From Aureimonas sp. SA4125 (GTDB lineage: Bacteria > Pseudomonadota > Alphaproteobacteria > Rhizobiales > Rhizobiaceae): a stretch of 64,000 nt of DNA. Each line of letters starts with the position of its first letter. Position 1 is the stretch's first letter. A program made the translations under genes and the position numbers. The notes below the pieces were generated by a model that did not search any database, was not told where the DNA came from, and saw nothing but the letters and a program-made list of their open reading frames with translations. Positions 9,002-16,771 of the stretch are shown here, in pieces. The stretch covers positions 496,001 to 560,000 of the forward strand of contig NZ_AP025032.1 of NCBI RefSeq assembly GCF_019973775.1. The letters are read 5' to 3'.

Positions 9002-10534
9002 ATGACACCCGCTGCCGACACGCTTCCCGACGATCCCGGCACGCTCAAGGCGATGCTGATCACCGAGCGTCTGCGGGCTGAACGTCTCGAGCAAATCATC
9101 AAGGAATTGCAGCGCCACCGCTTCGGACGCCGGGCCGAGACGCTGCCGGAAGATCAGCTTCTGCTGGGCCTCGAAGAGGTCGAGCAGGCCGCAGCCGATG
9201 ACGAGGCGGCCGCAGAGGCCGCGGCTCCGGACGTTCGGACAGAGCGCGCCGCCAAGCGCCGGGCAAATCGAGGCTCGCTGCCTGCCCACCTGCCTCGGAT
9301 CGAGATGGTCGTCGACATCGAGGACAAGGCCTGCCCGTGCTGCCGCCATGCCCTGCATGTCATCGGCGAGGACGTCGCCGAGCGGCTCGACATCGTGCCG
9401 GCCCAGTTCCGGGTGCTCGTCACCCGTCGGCCCCGCTATGGCTGCCGGGCCTGCGAGGGCGTTGTCGTCCAGGCGCCGGCGCCGGCACGGCTGATCGAGG
9501 GCGGCATGCCCACCGAGGCTACCGTCGCCCACGTCCTCGTCTCCAAATTTGCCGACCATCTGCCGCTCTATCGCCAGGCGCAGATTTACGCCCGCCAGGG
9601 CGTCCATCTCGACCGCTCGACGCTCGCCGACTGGGTCGGTCGAGCTGCCTTCCTGCTGCGTCCCATCCACGAGCGGCTGTTGGGCCACCTCAAGGCATCA
9701 TCGAAATTATTTGCTGACGAGACCACGGCGCCGGTGCTCGATCCCGGTCGCGGCCGGACAAAGACCGGGCAGCTCTTCGCCTATGCCCGGGACGATCGGC
9801 CATGGCAGGGCGGCGACCCGCCCGCCGTTGCCTATGTCTATGCGCCCGACCGCAAGGCCGAGCGGCCCATCGCCCATCTCAAGGGGTTTGCCGGCATCCT
9901 CCAGGTCGACGGCTATGGCGGCTACAAGGTGCTGGCCGAGAAAGGGGATGTCCGGCTCGCCTTCTGTTGGGCGCATGTCCGCCGACGGTTCTACGAACTC
10001 GCCGCCGCCGGCCCCGCACCGATCGCGGCCGAGATGCTGGAGCGCATCGCTGCGCTCTACCGGATCGAGACCGAGATCCGGGGACGACCGGCCGAGGTCC
10101 GCCGTCACGCACGCCAGGAAAGAACGAGGCCCGTCCTCGACGCGATCGAGCTATTCCTGCGCGAGAAGCTCGCGCTCATCAGCCAGAAGACCAAGCTCGC
10201 CGAGGCGATCCGCTACACGCTCTCACGTTGGGAAGGCCTTTGCCTCTTTACAGGCGACGGCCGTGTGGAAATCGACAACAACACCGTCGAGCGCTCGATC
10301 CGCCCGCTGGCCCTGACCCGTAAGAACGCCCTGTTCGCAGGCTCCGACGGCGGGGCCGGCCACTGGGCCGTCATCGCTTCGCTGATCGAAACCTGCAAGC
10401 TCAACGGCGTCGATCCACAGGCCTACATGACCGCCGTCATCACGCTGATCGTAAAGGGCCATCCCAACAGCGGCATCGATGATCTCATGCCATGGCAGTT
10501 TAGGCCCACGGACGCGCTCGCCGACGTGGCTTGA
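9002..10534 (+). CDS. tnpC: IS66-family transposase TnpC
   Basis: A 510-residue DDE transposase. The N-terminal region includes a leucine-rich helix ('ERLRAERLEQIIKELQ') and a zinc-binding 'CPCCRHAL' with a following 'GCRACEG'. The catalytic triad is visible as Asp in 'LFADETTAPVLDPG', Asp in 'LQVDGYGGYKVL' and Glu in 'NNTVERSIRPLAL'. Length matches the family, no lesion is seen, and it ends close to the right terminal repeat. It catalyses strand transfer of the inner IS66 element. Confidence 0.93.
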   Translation: MTPAADTLPDDPGTLKAMLITERLRAERLEQIIKELQRHRFGRRAETLPEDQLLLGLEEVEQAAADDEAAAEAAAPDVRTERAAKRRANRGSLPAHLPRIEMVVDIEDKACPCCRHALHVIGEDVAERLDIVPAQFRVLVTRRPRYGCRACEGVVVQAPAPARLIEGGMPTEATVAHVLVSKFADHLPLYRQAQIYARQGVHLDRSTLADWVGRAAFLLRPIHERLLGHLKASSKLFADETTAPVLDPGRGRTKTGQLFAYARDDRPWQGGDPPAVAYVYAPDRKAERPIAHLKGFAGILQVDGYGGYKVLAEKGDVRLAFCWAHVRRRFYELAAAGPAPIAAEMLERIAALYRIETEIRGRPAEVRRHARQERTRPVLDAIELFLREKLALISQKTKLAEAIRYTLSRWEGLCLFTGDGRVEIDNNTVERSIRPLALTRKNALFAGSDGGAGHWAVIASLIETCKLNGVDPQAYMTAVITLIVKGHPNSGIDDLMPWQFRPTDALADVA

Positions 10535-12121
10535 GGACGACGCTTACCCCTTGGCGCAGCCGGGCGGTATCGACGACGGTTCGGATGTCAGCTTCGCCTT
10601 CGGCGGCCCACATGGATCGATAGCCGTTGGTGACCTTGCGCTGGATCACGGCCGGTCGCAGGGCGCGCTCGCAGCCGTTGTTGGTGGCCTCGACCATCCC
10701 GGTCCAGAGAGTGAAGGTCAGGAGCTGGTCGCGCGCTCGCCTGAACTTGTGCTGGACCACTCGAGCGAAAGGGCAGGAGGTCGGTGCGGCGAGGATCTCG
10801 GAAAGACTTCGCTCCAGTGCACGGCGCTTGGCGACGATGGTCGATGCGGCGAAGGTCGTGATGCCGCTGGCCAAAGCGAAAGCCTTGGACAGCCAGATCC
10901 GCAGCCGCGACGGCAGCAGATCCTCGCCCGCCTGTTCGGCGTAGGCGACGTCGCGGGCCAGATGAGCCAGACAGGTCTGATGGGCGTCGGCATGTCCCTG
11001 CTGGGCAGAGTAGCGATCGGAACACCAGACCTTTGGCCGGTGCCCGTCCATCAGGGTCCTGACCACGATGGCACCACGGGTCGGAGCGGCACGATGGACG
11101 ACTGCGTCATCGCAGCGAAACACCCATTGGAAGGCGTTGCTGCCTTCGATGCGAACGCCGGTCTCGTCCGAGGCCACCACCTTGGAGCGGCGCAGGGCGG
11201 CAATGGCGAGATCGCGGTCGGCGACGAAGGTGCCCTGCGCCCGGCGCAGCATGTTCATCAGCCCGCCCTGGCTGATCTGCAAGCCGAAGAGATCGGCCAG
11301 AGCTTTCTGAAGCCGTTCATAGGACAGGGCCTGGAAGGTCTTAAGATAGGTCGCCACCGCATGCAGCCGCGGCCCGAACGGCGTCCCCCTTGCCGCATCG
11401 GGCAATCCCGCTGAGACAAGCGTGCCGCAGGAAGGACAACAAACCGAAAGCCGGCGATGACGCGTCACGAACGGCTTGATCTCCGGCAGATCGACCGTCT
11501 CGTACGTGCCGCCGATCTCCGCGGGAAGGCTATCGGCCAGGGCTGCCTGGCAGCAGGAGCATTGCTCGGGACGGTGATCGACGAGCCGATCGAAATCCTC
11601 ACCCATCGCTCGGCTGTGGCCTTCGTGACCGGGCTTGGCGCCGCCAGGTCTTGCCTGCTCACGGCGCTCCTTGCGGTCACTAGACGGAGGCTTCGAGGAT
11701 GTGCGTGACGTCTTCTCCGGACGCTGAATCTTCAGCACCAGATCGATCAACTCTTCCTTCGTCAGACGCTGCAAATCACCGCGATCCATCCGTCCATGGA
11801 TTCAGGGAATTCGGCCCGTGACAAGGGGGTGGGTAATTACAGCTCGGAGGTCGTGAGACCGCGAAGCGACTTGCTGCGGGAGTCAGATCCAGTTCCGGCT
11901 ACCATTTTTCAAAAATCCGGAATTTTGATTTCGGCGCAAGACCTCAAAGGTAGTAGTCAAACCAGCGGCAATTGGCGAAGTCGTCGAGAGTAGCCCGTCG
12001 TGATTTTGTATCCATCGCCCCGGGGCTATGTCGCGCGCCCATGTGGGGGGTTACCCCATGCGACCCGCGTCGGGGATAAAGCTCTACAGCGCATGGGTAT
12101 TCGGGGCGGCAGTCAATGAAA

Positions 12122-12394
12122 TCATGGCATCCTACGTTCGGCCGCCCGTGCAAGAACGGCTTTGCCAGCGAGAGTGGGGATGCAGCGCCACGTTCCGTCC
12201 GGGGCGAGGACGAATTCAGCTAACTTGCGAACCAGTAGAACTTTGAAATACGCGCGCTGTGGTCTTTCCAGCCCGCTTAACGTTGCACCACCGGAGCTGC
12301 TCATTTGGAACGAATGAAGAAGCGCAAGTGTTCTCAGCTCGGAGGTCGTGAGGCCTCGGAGCGTCCTATGGTGAGTGTCGATCTCTGCGTCCAT
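12122..12394 (-). CDS. Small hypothetical protein, intact paralogue of the IS-split gene
   Basis: A 90-residue protein of unknown function. It shares long stretches with the gene disrupted by the IS66 nest: 'LRGLTTSELRT' near the start, a variable middle, then 'FKVLLVRKLAEFVLAPDG' and 'RCIPTLAGKAVL'. The two genes lie on the same strand and were adjacent before the IS landed, which points to a tandem duplication. No signal peptide or membrane segment is visible. No obvious ribosome binding site precedes the ATG at 12394, so the start is uncertain. I do not recognise the family. Confidence 0.55.
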   Translation of the reverse strand: MDAEIDTHHRTLRGLTTSELRTLALLHSFQMSSSGGATLSGLERPQRAYFKVLLVRKLAEFVLAPDGTWRCIPTLAGKAVLARAAERRMP

Positions 12395-12530
12395 GCCACG
12401 ATATTGAGGGCGCCCTCAATTCTCTACAATGCACACATAAGTAGTACGACACAATTCAACGATCAGCGACTTTACAGATCGACAGTGCCCTGGTGTCATG
12501 CCGCTGCGGCATCCACAAGCAATGCCGCGC

Positions 12531-12569
12531 CCACGACGCCGTGTCGCCCCACGAGACACGGCGTCGTGG
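12531..12569. repeat. Perfect 15-bp inverted repeat (hairpin)
   Basis: Arms at 12531-12545 (CCACGACGCCGTGTC) and 12555-12569 pair perfectly around a 9-base loop, followed on the plus strand by TTTAGTT. It could act as a transcription terminator, but the T-run is weak and no plus-strand gene ends here. A relic of an IS end or a protein binding site are alternatives. Confidence 0.6.
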
Positions 12570-12648
12570 TTTAGTTCTCCACTCGTATCTGCGAACAGGC
12601 GCACCAGCAGCTCAACGAGGAGTTTGACCTAAGAGCCCGTTTGGAAAT

Positions 12649-12859
12649 TCACGGATGAGCGTTTCGCCGGAGAAGATTGCTGCCCATTCCGACGAGGATC
12701 ATGGCCTTTGAGACGTCGATGCGGGCTTCGTAGTCACGGATCAGTCGCCGCCATCGGATCATCCAGCCGATACTGCGCTCGACGACCCAGCGGCGCGGCA
12801 GGACTTCGAAACCCTTCTGGCCATCGGATCTGCGGATGATCTCGAGCGTGAAGTCGAGC
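12649..12859 (-). pseudogene. IS5-family transposase C-terminal fragment
   Basis: The last ~70 residues of an IS5-type transposase: 'LEIIRRSDGQKGFEVLPRR', 'WVVERSIGWMIRWRRL', then 'GSNLLRRNAHP'. The catalytic Asp residues upstream are missing. On its upstream side it is fused directly to a truncated dapA-family gene, so this is a deletion junction and not a clean IS end. The bases GAGCCCGTTTGGAAATTC just beyond the stop, near 12632, may be the surviving terminal repeat. Confidence 0.8.
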
Positions 12860-13018
12860 CTAGGTGCCCGTCGAACCGAGGAGGCCGATGGAGTCATCGC
12901 TCGCTTTACACAGCCGATCCAGCAGCCTCGCGAGCATCTCGACATCGACGCGACCGTGCTCGTCGGCAGGCGTAATCGGGAAAGCGGACAGACCGTGGAA
13001 GGGCGAGGTAGAGGTCAT
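12860..13018 (-). pseudogene. Dihydrodipicolinate synthase (DapA) family N-terminal relic
   Basis: Reading from an ATG at 13018 with a clear AGGAG site, 52 residues match the start of a DapA/DHDPS-family aldolase: 'FHGLSAFPITPADEHGRVD', then 'SIGLLGSTGT', which is the GSTGT loop preceding the family's catalytic tyrosine. The frame stops at once where IS5-derived sequence begins. Everything after the first beta-alpha unit is lost, including the Schiff-base lysine. It was presumably a functional chromosomal or island gene before IS-driven deletion. DapA relatives include other class I aldolases, so the exact enzyme is not known. Confidence 0.75.
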
Positions 13019-13079
13019 GGTCGGCTCCTGGGGGACGTGGAGTGGACCCCATTTCGCCGGACAGGCGGCGGTTGGGTTT

Positions 13080-13912
13080 AGGCGCAGGACCTGTTAAATC
13101 CGAATGAGATGTGATTCAGGATCTCCGAGGGAGGAGCTTCTGATGGGTGATCTGTTCTTGCTGAGCGAGCGCCAGATGGCGCGGATATCGCCGCACTTTC
13201 CTTTGGCGCACGGGGTGCCGCGGGTGGATGACCAGCGGGTGGTGAGCGGGATCGTCTACGTCATCGGCAACGGCCTTCAGTGGAAGGATGCACCGAAGGC
13301 CTATGGTCCGCACAAGACGCTGTACAACCGCTTCATCCGCTGGAGCCGGCTTGGTGTGTTCACGGATTTTCGCCGCCCTTGCCGGTGAAGGCCCGAGACC
13401 TGAACGCATCATGATCGATGCGACACACCTGAAGGCCCACCGCACGGCGGCGAGCCTTCTAAAAAAGGGGATGTTCCCCGACGCATCGGACGCACCAAAG
13501 GCGGCTTGAACTCCAAGCTGCACGCCGTCTGCGACGGTGAGGGAAGACCGCTCGTCCTGTGTCTGTCGGAAGGCCAGATGAGCGACTACAACGGCGCCGC
13601 CATGATGCTGGACTGCCTGCCGAAGGCCAAGGTCATGCTGGCCGACAAGGGATACGATGCCGACTGGTTCCGCCAGGCGCTCGCCCTGCGCGGCATCGCC
13701 GCCTGCATTCCCGCCCGTGCCAAGCGCAAGGCCCCGGTGGCCCATGATGCGCTGCTCTATCGTCAGCGCCACAAGATCGAGATCATGTTCGGCAGGCTGA
13801 AGGACTGGCGCCGCATCCACACCAGCTACGACCGTTGCGCCCACACCTTCTTCTCCGCCATCTGCATCGCCGCAGCCGTCATCTTCTGGCTTTGATCAAT
13901 GAGTCCTGAGCC
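13080..13912 (+). mobile_element. IS5-family (IS427-group-like) element, about 830 bp
   Basis: The left end TAGGCGCAGGAC (from 13078) and the complement of the right end, TAGGCTCAGGAC (to 13914), form an imperfect inverted repeat, with TA as the likely target duplication. Size and transposase type fit the IS427 group. On its right it abuts the last bases of the IS701 element, so it probably inserted at that element's end. The transposase carries an extra frameshift, so the copy is likely inactive. Confidence 0.75.
13143..13895 (+). pseudogene. IS5-family transposase in three frames (one slippery shift, one lesion)
   Basis: The N-terminal piece (from 13143) has 'LSERQMARISPHFPLAHG' and 'GNGLQWKDAPKAYGPHKTL'. 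The frame changes near 13362 ('LGVF' then 'RIFAALAGEGPRPERIMID', containing the first catalytic Asp). It changes again at CTAAAAAAG near 13461, where a -1 slip continues as 'DVPRRIGRTKGGLNSK' into 'LADKGYDADWF' and 'IEIMFGRLKDWRRI'. The second site is an A6G slippery heptamer of the kind used for programmed frameshifting in this group. The first has no slippery sequence and looks like a real indel that inactivates the gene. Confidence 0.8.
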
Positions 13913-15635
13913 TAGCACTACTTTGGCAGGTTGATTGTCGAAGGCGAAGCGAGCGGTTCATTGCAATGAGGGCAACGTGCCGGCGGCGGTCTTGCGAAGA
14001 CGTTGAGGATCGCCTGTCGGACAGCGGGCATGCTCGGTTGCGGCGGCGGACCCGAGACTCTTTTTTTTCCGTCCCGCTGCGGTGAGGCGGCGGGACTGGA
14101 GGAAGGCGTAGGCGATCATCGTCATCAGCGCGTGTCGGTGCAGTCCGGTCCATGATCGCCCTTCGAAGTGGTCGAGGCCGAGCTCCTCTTTGAGCTGCTG
14201 ATGTGCCTGCTCACAGATCCACCGCGCCTTGATAGCTCCCGCAAGCGTTTTGATCGTCGCGTCGGCTGGCAAGTTCGAGAGGTAGTATTTGCGTTCGCCG
14301 GTCGAGCGATGCTCACCGACCAGCCAAACTTCTTCGCCCGGCAGATGCTGGTTGCCCATGTCGCGGATCCGCTGGGTCGGACCGTCGGCCACGCGCACTC
14401 GCAAAGCTGCGAAACGCGCGGTAGTGTCCGCGCTCGTGGTGGAAATTCCGACATTGAAAGGTGTGGCTGAGGCGGTCACCGGATAGGGCGGCTAAGGTGG
14501 AGTTGCGAGACTTCAACCTGACCGGAGAACCCGATGACCGAGGACAGACTACCGCTTGCCGAGCTTTTTGCGAAAGCCGGGGACGGCGATTTCCTGAGAA
14601 CGATAGCCGAGAGCGTGATGCAGCTCCTTATGGAGGTCGACGTTGAAGGCATGATCGGCGCCGGGCGCCACGAACGGACGCAGGAACGGGCGACTTATCG
14701 CAATGGCTACCGCGACCGCTCGCTCGACACGCGGCTCGGCTCGTTGCAGCTTCGGATACCCAAGCTTCGGCAGGGCAGCTACTTCCCGCCGTTCCTGGAG
14801 CCGAGAAAGCTCTCGGAGAAGGCCTTGGTTGCCGTCATTCAGGAAGCTTGGATCAGCGGCGTTTCCACCCGGCGGGTCGACGATCTGGTACAGGCCATGG
14901 GGCTGTCGGGGATCGGCAAGAGCACCGTATCGAAGCTGTGCAAAGACATCGACGAACGCGTCGGCGGCTTCCTCGACCGTCCTCTCACTGGCGACTGGCC
15001 CTACCTCTGGCTGGATGCGACCTACCTGAAGCAGCGCGAGGGTGGACGCATCGTTTCGGTCGCCGCCATAATCGCCGTGGCCGTGAACACGGACGGCAAG
15101 CGCGAGATCGTCGGCCTTCACATCGGCCCCTCGGAAGCGGAGACGTTTTGGTCGAGCTTCCTCAAGAGCCTCGTGCGCCGCGGCCTGTCCGGCGTGAAGC
15201 TCGTGATCTCGGATGCTCACGAAGGGCTGAAAGCCGCCATTCGCCGGGTGTTCAGCGCCTCCTGGCAGCGCTGCCGGGTGCATTGGATGCGCAACGCCCT
15301 GTCGTATGTCCCGAAGGCGCAGCAGAGCATGGCGGCGGCCGCGCTGCGCCAAGCCTTCGCCCAGCCCGATCGTGCTAGCGCCAGCCAGGCGCTGCGCCAC
15401 GTCGCCGACCAGCTTCGGGGAAAGTGTCCAAAGCTCGGGGCCTTCATCGACAACAGCGAGACCGACGTGCTGGCGCACATGGATTTTCCCAGTCAGCACC
15501 GGACCCGGATCCATTCGACGAATTCCCTGGAGCGCCTGAACAAGGAGGTGAAGCGGCGTGCCGACGTCAGAGGTGGTCCCGGAAAACCGGACCAGCATTT
15601 AGGGTGGATCGCCTGATGAGAAGGACGATCCGAGC

Positions 15636-15917
15636 ATGTCGAAGAGGGCGCGGTATTCCGCGGAATTCAAAGCCAAGGTCGCGCTGGATGCGATCCGAGG
15701 CGAGCTGACGCTGGCCGAATTGGCGAAGAAGCACGGGGTGCATCCGAATGTAGTCGGCCAGTGGAAGCGCCTGGCCATCGAGAACATGGCGACAGCGTTC
15801 GGGGGCGGCGTTGCCGAGACGGCCCAAGATCGCGATGCGGAATTCGAGAAGCTCCACGCCAAGATCGGGCAACTCGTTGTGGAACGGGATTTTTTGCAGA
15901 AGGCCTTCGGTCGATGA
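15636..15917 (+). CDS. IS3 OrfA (helix-turn-helix, leucine zipper)
   Basis: A 93-residue OrfA. The N-terminal transposase-8 helix-turn-helix ('RARYSAEFKAKVALDAIRG', 'LAKKHGVHPNVVGQWKRL') is followed by a coiled region ('LHAKIGQLVVERDFLQKAF') that serves as the oligomerisation zipper in this family. The ATG of OrfB overlaps its stop (ATGA at 15914). It supplies end recognition, alone or in an OrfAB fusion made by frameshifting. Confidence 0.9.
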   Translation: MSKRARYSAEFKAKVALDAIRGELTLAELAKKHGVHPNVVGQWKRLAIENMATAFGGGVAETAQDRDAEFEKLHAKIGQLVVERDFLQKAFGR

Positions 15918-16771
15918 GCCGGGATCGAAGGCAGGCAGGCATCGAGAAGGACCATCCTCGTCTCAGCGTCCGGCGCCAATGCCGTCTTTTGTCGTTGACG
16001 CGCTCGACGCTGTACGCCACGCCCGCGGGCGAGAGCGCCGAGAACCTCGCTTTGATGCGACGGATCGACGAGCAGTTCCTGGAGACGCCATGGTATGGCT
16101 CTCGGCAGATGGCGCGCTGGCTGCGTCGGCAGGGTTATCTCGTCGGGCGTCATCGCGTTCGGCGGCTGATGCGCAAGATGGGCCTGTCGCCGATCTACCA
16201 GGCGCCGCGAACCAGCCAGCCGCACCCGCAGCACCGGATCTATCCCTATCTCCTGCGGGAACTGACGATCGAGCGGCCGAACCACGTCTGGTGCACAGAC
16301 ATCACCTACATCCCGATGCGGCGAGGCTTTCTGTATCTCGTGGCGATTATGGACTGGGCGACAAGGAAGGTGCTGGCCTGGCGGCTGTCGAATACGATGG
16401 ACGTCGGCTTCTGCATCGAGGCGCTGGAGGAGGCCATGGCCCGCTTCGGCAGACCGGAGATCTTCAACTCCGACCAAGGCTCGCAGTTTACCAGCGCCGA
16501 CTTCACCGACAAGCTGAAGGCGGCCGGGATCAGGATCTCGATGGATGGCAGAGGTCGCTGGATCGACAATCGGTTCATCGAGAGGCTCTGGCGGTCGTTG
16601 AAATACGAATGCGTCTACCTGAATGCGTTCGAGACGGGCTCCGAAGCCCGGCATGGGATCGGCTCGTGGATCAGCTACTATAATGCCGAGAGGCCGCATT
16701 CGAGCCTACATGACGCGACACCGAACGAAGCCTATGCGATGAGCTGGGCCGATGAGAAACTGGCGGCATAA
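15914..16771 (+). CDS. IS3 OrfB transposase (rve integrase core)
   Basis: A 285-residue DDE transposase. An HTH_21-like N-terminal part ('MRRIDEQFLETPWYGSRQM', 'GRHRVRRLMRKMGL') precedes the integrase core with Asp in 'HVWCTDITYIPM', Asp in 'FNSDQGSQFTS' and Glu in 'RFIERLWRSLKYE'. The last two are separated by 35 residues, the classic DD(35)E spacing. The ATG at 15914 overlaps the OrfA stop. No lesion is visible. Confidence 0.92.
   Translation: MSRDRRQAGIEKDHPRLSVRRQCRLLSLTRSTLYATPAGESAENLALMRRIDEQFLETPWYGSRQMARWLRRQGYLVGRHRVRRLMRKMGLSPIYQAPRTSQPHPQHRIYPYLLRELTIERPNHVWCTDITYIPMRRGFLYLVAIMDWATRKVLAWRLSNTMDVGFCIEALEEAMARFGRPEIFNSDQGSQFTSADFTDKLKAAGIRISMDGRGRWIDNRFIERLWRSLKYECVYLNAFETGSEARHGIGSWISYYNAERPHSSLHDATPNEAYAMSWADEKLAA

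Larger units (their letters stand above)
8081..10547 (+). mobile_element. IS66-family element with tnpA, tnpB and tnpC
   Basis: A complete 2467-bp element. Its ends carry the IS66-type terminal GTAAGCGTC (8081-8089) and its complement GACGCTTAC (10539-10547). It is flanked by an 8-bp direct repeat CCCTTGGC (8073-8080 and 10548-10555). The three genes are in the usual order and all frames are open, so it may still be active. It lies inside the transposase of another IS66-family element, making it the youngest layer of this nest. Confidence 0.93.
8031..11789 (-). pseudogene. IS66-family transposase (single-ORF type), split by the inner IS66
   Basis: The main part (10548-11789) covers most of the transposase. 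It has an N-terminal helix and linker ('KPPSSDRKERREQARPGG'), a zinc-finger-like 'CSCCQAAL' and 'CCPSCGTLV', the catalytic-core Asp in 'VVASDETGVRIEG', and 'NNGCERALRPAVIQRK' with the catalytic Glu. The frame breaks at 'TARLRQG', exactly at the inner IS insertion. The missing end lies on the far side of that insert: joining across the 8-bp duplication gives 'RLRQGGNVFNTILETVGA' and a TGA at 8031-8033. The original gene was therefore complete and in frame. The extra residues read past 10548 are IS sequence. Confidence 0.9.
8000..11840 (-). mobile_element. Single-ORF IS66-family (ISBst12-like) element, interrupted
   Basis: Bounded by perfect 16-bp inverted repeats, GTAATTACCCACCCCC at 8000-8015 and its complement at 11825-11840. 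It is flanked by the 8-bp direct repeat AGCTCGGA, the duplication size expected for IS66. Its transposase reads on the minus strand (11789 to 8031) and is split by a second IS at 8081-10547. Without that insert and its duplicated 8 bp the element is 1366 bp. Both ends are intact, so it landed as a complete element and was later disabled. Confidence 0.9.
7769..11905 (-). pseudogene. Small hypothetical gene split by an IS66-family insertion
   Basis: The 3' part lies at 7769-7999 and the 5' part at 11841-11905, both minus strand. They are separated by an IS with an 8-bp target duplication (AGCTCGGA at 7992-7999 and 11841-11848). Removing the IS and one duplicate restores one 288-base frame of 95 residues, from the ATG at 11905 preceded by an in-frame stop, and running through 'SLRGLTTSELRT' into 'FKVLIIKKLAEFV'. 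It is clearly related to the intact small protein at 12122-12394 ('TLRGLTTSELRT', 'FKVLLVRKLAEFV'). The apparent ATG at 8011 is made by the IS terminal repeat and is an artefact. Function unknown; it looks like a compact winged-helix-sized protein, but that is only an impression. Confidence 0.8.

Noticed and set aside
11944..12153. Minus-strand frame of 69 codons ending near the IS nest
   Set aside because: Partly overlaps the small gene at 12122, lacks a ribosome site and has no homologue I recognise.
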